Assembly (NCBI RefSeq): GCF_016428875.1
Contig: NZ_JAELTO010000037.1
Coordinates: forward strand, 1-37,275
DNA length: 37,275 nucleotides
From: Xylophilus sp. ASV27
GTDB taxonomy: Bacteria > Pseudomonadota > Gammaproteobacteria > Burkholderiales > Burkholderiaceae_C
Direction: 5' to 3'
The notes beneath the pieces were generated by a model that worked only from the letters and a program-made list of their open reading frames with translations, was not told the origin of the DNA and searched no databases. Below are positions 30,532-37,275 of the stretch, one piece after another (the first letter of the stretch is position 1; each line of letters starts with the position of its first letter). The position numbers and the translations under genes are program-made.

Positions 30532-33093
30532 TCAGAACTGGTACTTCAGGTTGGCGACGACGCTGCGCGGCGCGCCGTAGTAGACCGTGTTGTAGTTGCC
30601 GATGCCGGCGTAGTACGTTCTGTCGGTGAGGTTGTAGAAGTTCACGGTGGCCTTGAGCTGCCGGCTGAAGTCGTAGCCGAGCATCAGCCCCGCGACGGCG
30701 TAGCCGGGTTGCACGAAATCCCGCGGTGCGCCTGCGATGGCCTGTGTGAAGTAGGTGCGGCTCTGCCATTGCAGGCTGCCGCCGATGCTCAGGCGGCGCC
30801 ATGCGGCCGGTAGCCGGTAGCTCGTGGCGAGCTTGAGCAAGTGTTCGGGCTGAATGGTGCTGACCGGCTGGCCCTTGGCGTCGTGCGATTCGCGGTAGAC
30901 GTAACCGCCGTTGAGCTGCCAGCCGGGTTGCAGCTCGCCCGCGAGTTCCAGCTCCAGCCCCGTCGTTCTCACGCCCTGGATGGCGATGTAGGCGGCGCCG
31001 CCGTCCGGCCGCGTTGCGCCGCTCGGGTCCGGCTCGGCTTGGTTGTCCTGCTGAATGCGGAACAGCGCCGCGCTCGCGTTCAGCTTGTTGTCGAAGTAGC
31101 GGCCCTTGACGCCGATCTCGAAGCTCTTGCCGGTCAGCGGATCGAGCTGCCGGTTGTTGGCGTCGAAGTTGTAGGCCTGCGGCTTGAAGATGTCCGTGTA
31201 CGAGGCATAGGCCGTGTGGCGGCCGTCGATGTCGTAGGTGAGGCCGGCGTAGGGCGTCAGCTTGCCGTTGACCTCGGTGGCCGCCCGGCTGCTGCGCGGT
31301 ATGGCATTGACGCTGTCGAGGCTCCATGCATAGCGGGTCACGCGCGCGCCCAGGATCAGCGACAGGTGCTCGTACGGCGTGAGAACGGTCGCCGCGTAGG
31401 CGATCTGCTGGCGCGCGTTGACGTCGAACTTCGACCACCATTCGTAGGCGGTCGGCTGCGTGGCATTGTTGTTCCAGTGGAAGGCGTCGGTGATCGACGG
31501 GTCGGTGTCGCCGTCCGAACGGTTCGACACCGCGTTCGTGCGCGCGCGGCTGTAGCCCAGGACGACCTGATGCGTCCTCCCCAAGAGGGCGTAGCGGCCT
31601 GACAACTGGAGGTCCAGGCTCTTCTCCCACGTGTCCGTATCGAACCGGGCCGCGCCGCCGGGGTAGAAGCCGTGGTCCACGGCGTGCGTGAGCGGATCGA
31701 TCGTCGCGCTCGACATGCCCGCGATCACCTCGCGCGAGGTGTAGCCACGCCATCCGGCGTTGGCCTTGAGCGTCCAGCCGCTGCCGAACTCATGGTCGAG
31801 CGTTCCGAACAGGTGCCGGGTGTCGTGGTTGCGATAGGCCCAGATGTCGGCCGCATTGGTCGAGCGCGGGAAGCGCGCGGGGGTGCCGTCGGCATAGAAG
31901 GCCGGCAGATTGCCGTTGGTCGTGGCGTTGTTCCTGTTGCGCTGGACGTCGAAGCCGAGCGACAGCATGGTCGATGCCGCGACGTCGGCTTCGACGATGC
32001 CGTACACCAGCCCCTGCCGGCTCTTGAGATGCTCGATGAAGCTCCCTGCGTGCTGCGCCGCGGCGACGATGCGCCCCCGGATGCGGCCGTCCGCGCCCAG
32101 CGGGCCGGACAGATCGAGTTCGGTTCGGCCGTGGTCCCAGGAGCCTGCGCCGATCGACGCATGGCCCTGGAACGCGATGGTGGGGCGCTTGCGGATGAAG
32201 TTGATCGCGCCGGCCGGATACCCGGCCCCGCTGACGAGCCCGGCGGCGCCCTTCAGGATTTCCACGCGGTCGTAGATCGCCGAGTCCATGATGCTGTAGT
32301 TGTCACGGACGTTGCCTCCGTCGCTCGACAGGCTGGGCACGCCGTCGAACAGGAAGTTCTGGATCTGGAAGCCGCGCGAGTAGAAGCTGTAGCCCTCCGT
32401 GTTGTCCCGGTTCACGGTGACGCCCGGTGTCTGCTGCAGCACGTCGGAGATGCTCAGCAGGCCCTGGTCGTCCATCTGCTGGCGCGTGATGACGCTGACC
32501 GATTGCGGCGTCTGCTGCAGCGGCAGGCTCAATCGCGTTGCCGCGCTGGACACCGGCACGCCGTAGGCGCCCGTTCCCTCGGAGATGCCGCCGGGCTCGG
32601 CCTGCGCCGTCACGCGGACCTCGGCCAGCGTCTGTCCGCCGGCCGGCGCTTCCAGTGGCGGCGCGGCCGCCGCCGCCCGGCGCAAGGTGTAGCCGCCCCC
32701 CGCCCGCGGCACCGCCTCCAGCCCACTGCCCGCAAGCAGTTGCGAGAAGCCGTCGCCCAGTGCGTGGCGACCCCGCAATCCCGCGCTCGTGCGGCCTTCC
32801 GTCAGTGACGGCTCGAACGACAGCGTGATGCCGGCACTCGCCGCGAAGCGCGACAGCGCCGGGCCGAGTGGCCCGGCCGGGATGTCGTAGCCCACGCGCG
32901 CGGCATCGGCAGGAGCCGTCGCCGTCGCCGTCGTCGCCGGCTGTGCCATGGCCGTGGCGCCCGCGGCGAGCGCAAGTCCCAGGCACAGGCCGCGCACGCC
33001 GCAGGCCACGCCGGTCAGGCCGAAAGGGCGGCCCGCCGTGGCCGACGGGGTCGCGCCGCGGCGGCCGCGGCGGCAGGAATGGTGCAATGCCAT
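30532..33093 (-). CDS. TonB-dependent siderophore receptor with N-terminal signalling domain (FecA/FpvA type)
   Basis: An 853-residue outer-membrane receptor. A long basic leader ends with LGLALAAGATAMAQ (cleavage near 51). A Secretin/TonB short N-terminal (STN) domain follows (YDIPAGPLGPALSRFAASAG, with GGYTLRRA at its end). The plug covers about 190-300 (TPQSVSVITRQQMDDQGLLS, and DRVEILKGAAGLVSGAGYPA, followed by INFIRKRP). The rest is the beta-barrel, ending in the usual C-terminal aromatic (KYQF). The STN domain and adjacent fecI/fecR-like genes mark it as a transducer: ligand binding outside signals through the FecR-like protein to the sigma factor. A hydroxamate or pyoverdine-like ferric siderophore is plausible but not assignable. 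AGAGGA precedes ATG 33093. Confidence 0.95.
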   Translation of the reverse strand: MALHHSCRRGRRGATPSATAGRPFGLTGVACGVRGLCLGLALAAGATAMAQPATTATATAPADAARVGYDIPAGPLGPALSRFAASAGITLSFEPSLTEGRTSAGLRGRHALGDGFSQLLAGSGLEAVPRAGGGYTLRRAAAAAPPLEAPAGGQTLAEVRVTAQAEPGGISEGTGAYGVPVSSAATRLSLPLQQTPQSVSVITRQQMDDQGLLSISDVLQQTPGVTVNRDNTEGYSFYSRGFQIQNFLFDGVPSLSSDGGNVRDNYSIMDSAIYDRVEILKGAAGLVSGAGYPAGAINFIRKRPTIAFQGHASIGAGSWDHGRTELDLSGPLGADGRIRGRIVAAAQHAGSFIEHLKSRQGLVYGIVEADVAASTMLSLGFDVQRNRNNATTNGNLPAFYADGTPARFPRSTNAADIWAYRNHDTRHLFGTLDHEFGSGWTLKANAGWRGYTSREVIAGMSSATIDPLTHAVDHGFYPGGAARFDTDTWEKSLDLQLSGRYALLGRTHQVVLGYSRARTNAVSNRSDGDTDPSITDAFHWNNNATQPTAYEWWSKFDVNARQQIAYAATVLTPYEHLSLILGARVTRYAWSLDSVNAIPRSSRAATEVNGKLTPYAGLTYDIDGRHTAYASYTDIFKPQAYNFDANNRQLDPLTGKSFEIGVKGRYFDNKLNASAALFRIQQDNQAEPDPSGATRPDGGAAYIAIQGVRTTGLELELAGELQPGWQLNGGYVYRESHDAKGQPVSTIQPEHLLKLATSYRLPAAWRRLSIGGSLQWQSRTYFTQAIAGAPRDFVQPGYAVAGLMLGYDFSRQLKATVNFYNLTDRTYYAGIGNYNTVYYGAPRSVVANLKYQF

Positions 33094-33189
33094 GAAAATC
33101 CTCTGTCCTTGTGGCCGCGCCCCCCGCGCGGTTCCATGGCTTGCCCGACGAGCGTCGAAAAAGGGACAGGGGCAGCAAGAAATCGCCGA

Positions 33190-34206
33190 TCAGGCCGGCA
33201 CCACCATCACCCACCAGCGCGTGCGCGTCACGATCCGCACCGGCAGCGTGCTGGCCACCATCGACAGCGCGTAGTCCGTGTCGCGCAACTGGAAGACGCC
33301 GGAGATGCGCAGGTTCGCCACGTCGGGCGCGCAGTGCAGCAGGCCCGGGCGATAGCGCGACAGTTCGGCGCAGAAGTCGATCAGGCGCAGGTTCTCGGCG
33401 TGCAGCACGCCCTGGACCCACGCCTGGCTTTCGGGCGACAGGTCCTGCAACGCGAAGGCGCCCTGGCCGCTCAGCACGGCCTGACGGCCGGCCGGCACGA
33501 TCAGCGCGGGCGCCGACGCGCCGTGCAGGGTGACTTCGACCGCGCCTTCGGTCACGGCCAGGCGCACCTCGGGCCGGCGGGCGTGATCGCGCTCGTCGCC
33601 GTCCTGCCGCACGGTGAAGCGGGTGCCCAGCGCCCGCAGCCGGCCTTGCGCCGTCGCCACGATGAAAGGCCGGGCCGGGCCGGGTGCCCGCCGGTCCGGC
33701 GCAGTGACCACCGATATGGCGCCCGCGCGCAGGCGCACGACGCGCCGCGCGCCGTCGAAGCGGACGTCGATGGCGCTGCCCGTGTCGAGCAGCACGCGGC
33801 TGCCGTCTTCCAGTTCGAGCGCGCGGCGCTCGCCCGTGGCCGTGCGGTAGTCCGAGGTCCAGGCGCCCGGTGGCGCGAGCCGCCAGCCGATCCAGGCCGC
33901 CGGCGCGGCCGTGGTCAGCAGCGCCAGCATGCGCAACGCGGCGCGCCGGCTGCAATGCTGCGCTCGCGCGAGCACCGGCACGCCCACGGCCGCCGGCACC
34001 GCACCGAACTTCTGCGCCAGGCGTTCGGCCCGCTGCCACGCGCGCTCGTGCTCCGGGTCGGCCCGCCGCCATGCATCGCAGGCCGCCCGGTCCGCGGCGT
34101 CGGCATGGCCGGAGTGCAGCCGTACCAGCCATTGCGCGGCGTCACGCAGGACGGCGGCGTCGGGCGCCACGGCCGCGGGTCCGCTCACTCCACCAGCGCC
34201 AGGCAT
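33190..34206 (-). CDS. FecR-family anti-sigma/sensor protein
   Basis: A 338-residue FecR-type inner-membrane regulator. The N-terminal DUF4880-like part (AAQWLVRLHSGHADAADRAA, WRRADPEHERAWQRAE) binds the sigma factor. One transmembrane segment is at about 93-112 (LRMLALLTTAAPAAWIGWRL). The periplasmic FecR domain follows (TGERRALELEDGSRVLLDTG, and IVATAQGRLRALGTRFTVRQ), with an STN-like contact region near the end. ATG at 34206 overlaps the sigma gene by 22 bases; a GTG at 34188 would give the commoner 4-base overlap (GTGA) and is a real alternative. It relays the signal of the downstream TonB receptor. Confidence 0.92.
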   Translation of the reverse strand: MPGAGGVSGPAAVAPDAAVLRDAAQWLVRLHSGHADAADRAACDAWRRADPEHERAWQRAERLAQKFGAVPAAVGVPVLARAQHCSRRAALRMLALLTTAAPAAWIGWRLAPPGAWTSDYRTATGERRALELEDGSRVLLDTGSAIDVRFDGARRVVRLRAGAISVVTAPDRRAPGPARPFIVATAQGRLRALGTRFTVRQDGDERDHARRPEVRLAVTEGAVEVTLHGASAPALIVPAGRQAVLSGQGAFALQDLSPESQAWVQGVLHAENLRLIDFCAELSRYRPGLLHCAPDVANLRISGVFQLRDTDYALSMVASTLPVRIVTRTRWWVMVVPA

Positions 34207-34697
34207 CGCTCGAAGGCCTGCGCCATGTAGCGCTTCACGGTGCGCTCGCTGAGGGCCAGCCGCGCGCCGATCTGCGCGTAGGTCAGGCCTTCGAGCTGCG
34301 ACAGCACGAAGGCTTCGCGCGCCCTGGGCGGCAGGCCATCGAGCATCGCGTCGATCTCGTCGAGCGTCTGCAGCAGTTGCAGGCGGTCCTCGGGCGACAG
34401 CGCATGCGGCTCGGGCAGCGCCGCGAGCGCCTCCAGGTACGCGCGCTCCAGCGCCTGCCGGCGCCAGTGCTCGCTGACGACGCCCTTGGCCAGCGTGGTC
34501 AGGTAAGCGCGCGGCTCGCGCAGCGTCGGCAGCACCTGCGGGCGCAGCAGCACGCGCACGAAGGTGTCCTGCGCCAGATCGGCCGCACGGTGCGCGCAGC
34601 CCAGCCGGCGGCGCAGCCAGTCCTGCAACCAGCCGTGGTGAGCGGTGTACAGGGCGTGCACCGCGCGGTGCGCAGAGGGCGCGGGGGTCGGGCTCAT
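34185..34697 (-). CDS. FecI-like ECF sigma factor
   Basis: A 170-residue extracytoplasmic-function sigma factor of the iron-starvation (FecI) group. Region 2 is HHGWLQDWLRRRLGCAHRAA, then DLAQDTFVRVLL. Region 4 is LDGLPPRAREAFVLSQLEGL, then TYAQIGARLALSERTVKRYM. It should direct RNA polymerase to the receptor promoter once released or activated by the FecR-like protein. First gene of the sigma-FecR-receptor cluster. A Fur-box-like sequence (34774-34788) lies 77 bases upstream of ATG 34697, suggesting induction by iron limitation. Confidence 0.94.
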   Translation of the reverse strand: MSPTPAPSAHRAVHALYTAHHGWLQDWLRRRLGCAHRAADLAQDTFVRVLLRPQVLPTLREPRAYLTTLAKGVVSEHWRRQALERAYLEALAALPEPHALSPEDRLQLLQTLDEIDAMLDGLPPRAREAFVLSQLEGLTYAQIGARLALSERTVKRYMAQAFERCLALVE

Positions 34698-34773
34698 GGT
34701 GTGCTGCGGGAGGAAGACAAAGGCAGGCCAGGCGTGCGAGGCGTGCCTGGCGGGCGGCCGAGAACGCCGTGAT

Positions 34774-34788
34774 TAAGAATTAATCTCA
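34774..34788. promoter_or_regulatory. Candidate Fur box upstream of the ECF sigma gene
   Basis: On the minus strand TGAGATTAATTCTTA matches the 7-1-7 Fur consensus TGATAATnATTATCA at 10 of 14 positions. It sits in a conspicuously AT-rich island of otherwise GC-rich DNA. Confidence 0.55.
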
Positions 34789-34910
34789 TTTTACAGCGCA
34801 CCCCGTCGCCACCGACGCGGCCCTGGGCGGCGCAGGCCACGGCATTCGTGCGCCTGGCTCCCGCCACGCGGGCTGCCTGCTGGTTTTTTGAACAAAAAAG
34901 GCCTGTAGCT

Positions 34911-34949
34911 CAGGTAAATTCTAGGCTTTCAGCTACATAAACAATAGCA
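34911..34949 (+). repeat. 41-bp dispersed repeat, copy D (39 bp retained)
   Basis: CAGGTA at the left, GGCT, AGCTA in the centre and CAATAGCA at the right align base for base with copy B minus its first two bases. The hairpin half has decayed. It lies five bases before the sensor kinase 3' end. The rest of 34698-34953 holds the Fur-box-like site and nothing else recognised. Confidence 0.6.
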
Positions 34950-34953
34950 AACT

Positions 34954-36351
34954 TCAGGCCCGCGGCAGCACGATGCCGGCGGCCAGCCCGCGGCCCTGCG
35001 GGCCGGTGTCGAGCACCAGGCGCGCGCCCAGCAGTTCGGCATAGCGCTGGACGATGGCCAGGCCCAGGCCCGCGCCCTGCCCAAGCCACACCCCCTCGGG
35101 CCCCTGCGCCCAGCGCCGCTGCAGGCCGCTGCGGCGCTCGGCCGAGATGCCCGGGCCGTTGTCGAGCACCGCCAGGCCGATCGCGTCGGGCTGCACGGTC
35201 ACGGCGACGGTGATGGTGGCCTGCGTGCCGTCGGCCGGCCGGCCGTAGCGCAGCGCGTTGTCGAGCAGGTTGGTGAGGATGCCTTCGAGCAGCGCCGGCT
35301 GGCCCTGCACCAGCACCGGGTCGTCGATGCCGCGCGCGCCCAGGTCCACGCCGGCGGAGTCGGCGCGCGGCAGGAAGCGCAGCACCGTGTCGCGCACCAG
35401 CTCGTCCAGCGGCACCGGCTGCAGCTGCATGCTGCGGCCCTCGTCGGCGCGGGCCATGGCCAGCAGTTGCTCGACCATGTGGCTGGCGCGGTCCTCGCTT
35501 TGCGCGATGCGCTCGAGCTGGGCGCGCCAGACCGCCGGGTCCTTCTGCGCCAGGCCGTATTCGGCCAGCGCGCGGATGCCCGCCAGCGGCGTGCGCAGTT
35601 CGTGCGCCACGTTGCCGGCGAATTCGCGCTGCATGCGCACGCCCTCGTTCACGCGCGCGAACAGGCCGTTGACCGCCTCGCCCAGGCGCCGCACCTCGCG
35701 CGTGGAGGCATTGGCCGGCACCGGCGTGAGGTCGCGCACGTCGCGCCGCTCCACCGCGTGCTGCAGCGCGGCCAGCGGCCGCAGGTCGCGGCCGATGGCG
35801 CGGCGCAGCCAGACGGCCAGCACCGCCAGCAGCAGCAGTTGCGGCAGCACCGACAGCACCAGCACGTTGCGCAGCAGCGCCTGGCGCGAATGCGTGGTCT
35901 CGGCCATGACCACCTCGAAGGCCTGCGGCACGCTGCGCCGCAGCACCACGGCGCGCAGGGCGCGGCCCTGGTACTGCACGTCGGAGAAGCGGTAGCCGGC
36001 CTCGCCCACCGGGCCCGGCGCGTAGAGGCCGGCGTGGCCCGCGACCAGGTCGCCGTCGGGCCCGCGCACGGCGAAGTACATCGATTCGGAATGGTCGTAC
36101 AGCACCGTGCTCACCTCGCGCGGCGTGAGCGTGAGCTCCAGGCCTTCCACCCCGGCGCGCACGCCGGTCGCCACCGAGTAGGCGTCGTCCAGCAGCGCCC
36201 GGTCGAAGGTGCGCTGGGTGAAACCGCTGGCCACCAGCAAGGAGACGACGCCGCCCACGGTCCAGGCCCCGGCCAGCGGCCACAGCACGTGCTGCAGCAC
36301 GCGCGACCGCAGCGAGGGCGGGCGCGGCGCGGCGTCGCCAGGAAGGCTCAA
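34954..36351 (-). CDS. Two-component sensor histidine kinase
   Basis: A 465-residue membrane kinase of the EnvZ/QseC/TctE type. The first transmembrane segment (about 22-42) and a 2CSK_N-type periplasmic region (TLTPREVSTVLYDHSESMYF) precede the second transmembrane segment (about 163-182). A HAMP-like linker follows. The H-box is FAGNVAHELRTPLAG with phospho-acceptor H250, the N-box is LTNLLDNALRYGRP, and the G-boxes are VLDNGPGI and GAGLGLAI. The frame enters from inside the response-regulator gene, and I place the start at TTG 36351. This overlaps the regulator stop (TTGA) and has a GGAGGC-like site upstream; no ATG is available before the first helix. The signal is unknown. Confidence 0.9.
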   Translation of the reverse strand: MSLPGDAAPRPPSLRSRVLQHVLWPLAGAWTVGGVVSLLVASGFTQRTFDRALLDDAYSVATGVRAGVEGLELTLTPREVSTVLYDHSESMYFAVRGPDGDLVAGHAGLYAPGPVGEAGYRFSDVQYQGRALRAVVLRRSVPQAFEVVMAETTHSRQALLRNVLVLSVLPQLLLLAVLAVWLRRAIGRDLRPLAALQHAVERRDVRDLTPVPANASTREVRRLGEAVNGLFARVNEGVRMQREFAGNVAHELRTPLAGIRALAEYGLAQKDPAVWRAQLERIAQSEDRASHMVEQLLAMARADEGRSMQLQPVPLDELVRDTVLRFLPRADSAGVDLGARGIDDPVLVQGQPALLEGILTNLLDNALRYGRPADGTQATITVAVTVQPDAIGLAVLDNGPGISAERRSGLQRRWAQGPEGVWLGQGAGLGLAIVQRYAELLGARLVLDTGPQGRGLAAGIVLPRA

Positions 36352-37040
36352 GGCGCCTCCGCCTCCAGCATGTAGCCCAGTCCGCGCAGGGTGCGGATGC
36401 CCGCGCCGCTGCCGCCGAGCTTCTTGCGCAGGCGCGAGATGAAGGCCTCCAGCGCGTTGTCGCCCAGGGTCTCGTCGAAGTCCGACAGCTTCTGCGACAG
36501 CGCGCGCTTGCTCACCACGCGGCCGGGCGGGGTCATCAGCTCCCACAGCACCTCGAACTCGCGCGCCGGCAGCTCCAGGCGCATGCCGTGCAGCGAGAAG
36601 GTGCGGGCCTTGCGGTCCAGGACCAGGGACGCCACGGTGGAGATGTCCTGCGTGCCCTGGCTGCGCCGCACCAGGGCGCGCAGCCGGGCCTCGACCTCGG
36701 CCAGCTCGAAGGGCTTGCCCAGGTAGTCGTCGGCGCCGGCGTCCAGCCCGGCGATGCGCTCCTCGGTACGGTCGCGCGCGGTCAGCACCAGCACCGGCGT
36801 GCGGTCGCCCCGGTTGCGCGCGGCGCGCAGCGCGGCCAGGCCGCTGCCCAGCGCCGGGCCGGCGGCGTCGGCGGCGGGCAGGTTCAGGTCCAGCAGCACC
36901 GCGTCGAAGGGCTGGACGCGCCAGAAATGGTCGGCCTCGGCCACCGTGCGGGCCTCGTCCACGCGGTGGCCGGCGTCGCACAGGCTGCGCACCATCATGT
37001 CCCGCAGGACGGCGTCGTCTTCGACCACGAGGATGCGCAT
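36348..37040 (-). CDS. OmpR/PhoB-family response regulator
   Basis: A 230-residue regulator. The receiver domain has the acidic pocket VVEDDA, phospho-acceptor D51 (AVLLDLNLP) and conserved Lys in YLGKPFELAE. An unusual Ala/Gly-rich stretch of about 10 residues follows D51 (PAADAAGPALGSG), where relatives are shorter. The C-terminal winged helix includes LPAREFEVLWELM, DETLGDNALEAFISRLRKKL and RTLRGLGYMLE, as in QseB/TctD/CzcR-like proteins. It is co-transcribed and overlapping with the kinase, and divergent from the truncated exported-protein gene. An 11-bp-spaced direct repeat in between is a candidate binding site. Confidence 0.93.
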   Translation of the reverse strand: MRILVVEDDAVLRDMMVRSLCDAGHRVDEARTVAEADHFWRVQPFDAVLLDLNLPAADAAGPALGSGLAALRAARNRGDRTPVLVLTARDRTEERIAGLDAGADDYLGKPFELAEVEARLRALVRRSQGTQDISTVASLVLDRKARTFSLHGMRLELPAREFEVLWELMTPPGRVVSKRALSQKLSDFDETLGDNALEAFISRLRKKLGGSGAGIRTLRGLGYMLEAEAP

Positions 37041-37102
37041 GGGGGCTGCCGCAGCGGGAATTGGATAGGGGTTTGTACCAGGCGGCCGGCGTTTCTGACG
37101 GC

Positions 37103-37121
37103 ACGGTCAGGCGACGGTCAG
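37103..37121. promoter_or_regulatory. Direct repeat ACGGTCAG with 11-bp period, candidate response-regulator site
   Basis: ACGGTCAG occurs at 37103-37110 and 37114-37121, one helical turn apart, the usual spacing for OmpR-family dimers. It lies in the 104-base divergent region between the response regulator and the rightward exported protein. Confidence 0.45.
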
Positions 37122-37144
37122 TCGCTCCGCCCGATAAGAGGCGC

Positions 37145-37275
37145 ATGAGCATACGACAGTTGATTCGGGCCTGCTGCCTCGGGGCGGCGCTGCCGGCCCT
37201 GGCCCAGGTCGCCCCCGTGGCACCGGCAAACCCGCCGCCGGCCGCCGCATCGCCGCGCGCCCTCACCCTGGGCCA
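37145..37275 (+). CDS. Exported protein, 5' fragment cut by the window edge
   Basis: Forty-three codons are visible. The first 20 or so form a signal peptide (IRACCLGAALPALAQ), followed by a Pro/Ala-rich linker and SPRALTLG at the very edge. An ALTLGQ-type start after a Pro/Ala linker is common in TolC-family outer-membrane efflux proteins, and divergence from a two-component system fits a regulated efflux operon. This is a weak inference from eight residues. ATG at 37145 has AAGAGG just upstream. Confidence 0.55.
   Translation, partial: MSIRQLIRACCLGAALPALAQVAPVAPANPPPAAASPRALTLG

Noticed and set aside
1-37275. Search for CRISPR arrays, tRNA or rRNA genes, and complete insertion sequences
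   Set aside because: No regularly spaced repeats, no cloverleaf with a CCA-type 3' end, no rRNA-like stretches and no transposase frames were seen by eye. A covariance-model scan would be decisive.

Overview
The window is GC-rich bacterial DNA that looks like a chromosomal stretch from a betaproteobacterium of the order Burkholderiales, most likely family Comamonadaceae (Acidovorax/Comamonas-like). The grounds are protein similarity as I recognise it, very high GC at third codon positions, the order mnmG-rsmG-lysE-parA-(hydrolase)-parB, and an IPTL-CTERM surface protein. No rRNA, tRNA, CRISPR array, complete insertion sequence or prophage was seen.

Left part (about 0.2-11 kb): a RutR-like TetR regulator with a GNAT acetyltransferase downstream reads leftward. 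Divergent from it is a nine-gene rightward operon: an isopenicillin-N-synthase-type Fe(II)/2-oxoglutarate oxygenase, a VOC protein, an FMO-like flavoprotein, a ureidoglycolate-lyase-family protein, a complete BMP-type ABC importer (binding protein, double ATPase, two permeases) and an isochorismatase-like amidohydrolase. A sequence close to the RutR operator lies in the divergent promoter. Together this reads as uptake and oxidative breakdown of a nucleobase- or ureide-like compound. The substrate cannot be named from sequence, and I do not recognise the gene combination as a described pathway. A 96-bp element with imperfect terminal inverted repeats sits inside the operon.

Middle part (about 11-23 kb), all leftward: a CsgG-like lipoprotein with a peptidoglycan-binding tail, then the chromosome-segregation and tRNA/rRNA-modification block. 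In transcription order this is a Phd/VapC-type toxin-antitoxin pair whose toxin stop overlaps the mnmG start, mnmG, rsmG, a LysE-family exporter, parA, a 1144-residue DUF11-repeat IPTL-CTERM protein, a small alpha/beta hydrolase, parB and a membrane-anchored methyltransferase. Three parS sites are embedded in the mnmG and rsmG coding sequences, which places the window near the replication origin, although no oriC is visible. The DUF11 gene interrupts the usual parA-parB neighbourhood and has visibly lower GC than its flanks.

Right-centre (about 23-30.4 kb): a collapsed branched-chain-amino-acid-type ABC operon (remnants of livK/livM, livG and livF) followed by a frameshifted aldehyde dehydrogenase, all riddled with internal deletions. 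A seemingly intact divergent AraC-type regulator remains. Next come a transglutaminase-like protein, a DUF1328 membrane peptide, a beta-class glutathione S-transferase and an Old Yellow Enzyme-type ene-reductase.

Right part (30.5-37.3 kb): a FecI-FecR-TonB receptor cell-surface signalling operon with a Fur-box-like site, then an OmpR-type two-component system (response regulator, sensor kinase). Divergent from it is the start of an exported protein cut off by the window edge. A 41-bp repeat occurs four times in the intergenic spaces of the window, mostly at gene 3' ends where it can form terminator-like hairpins.
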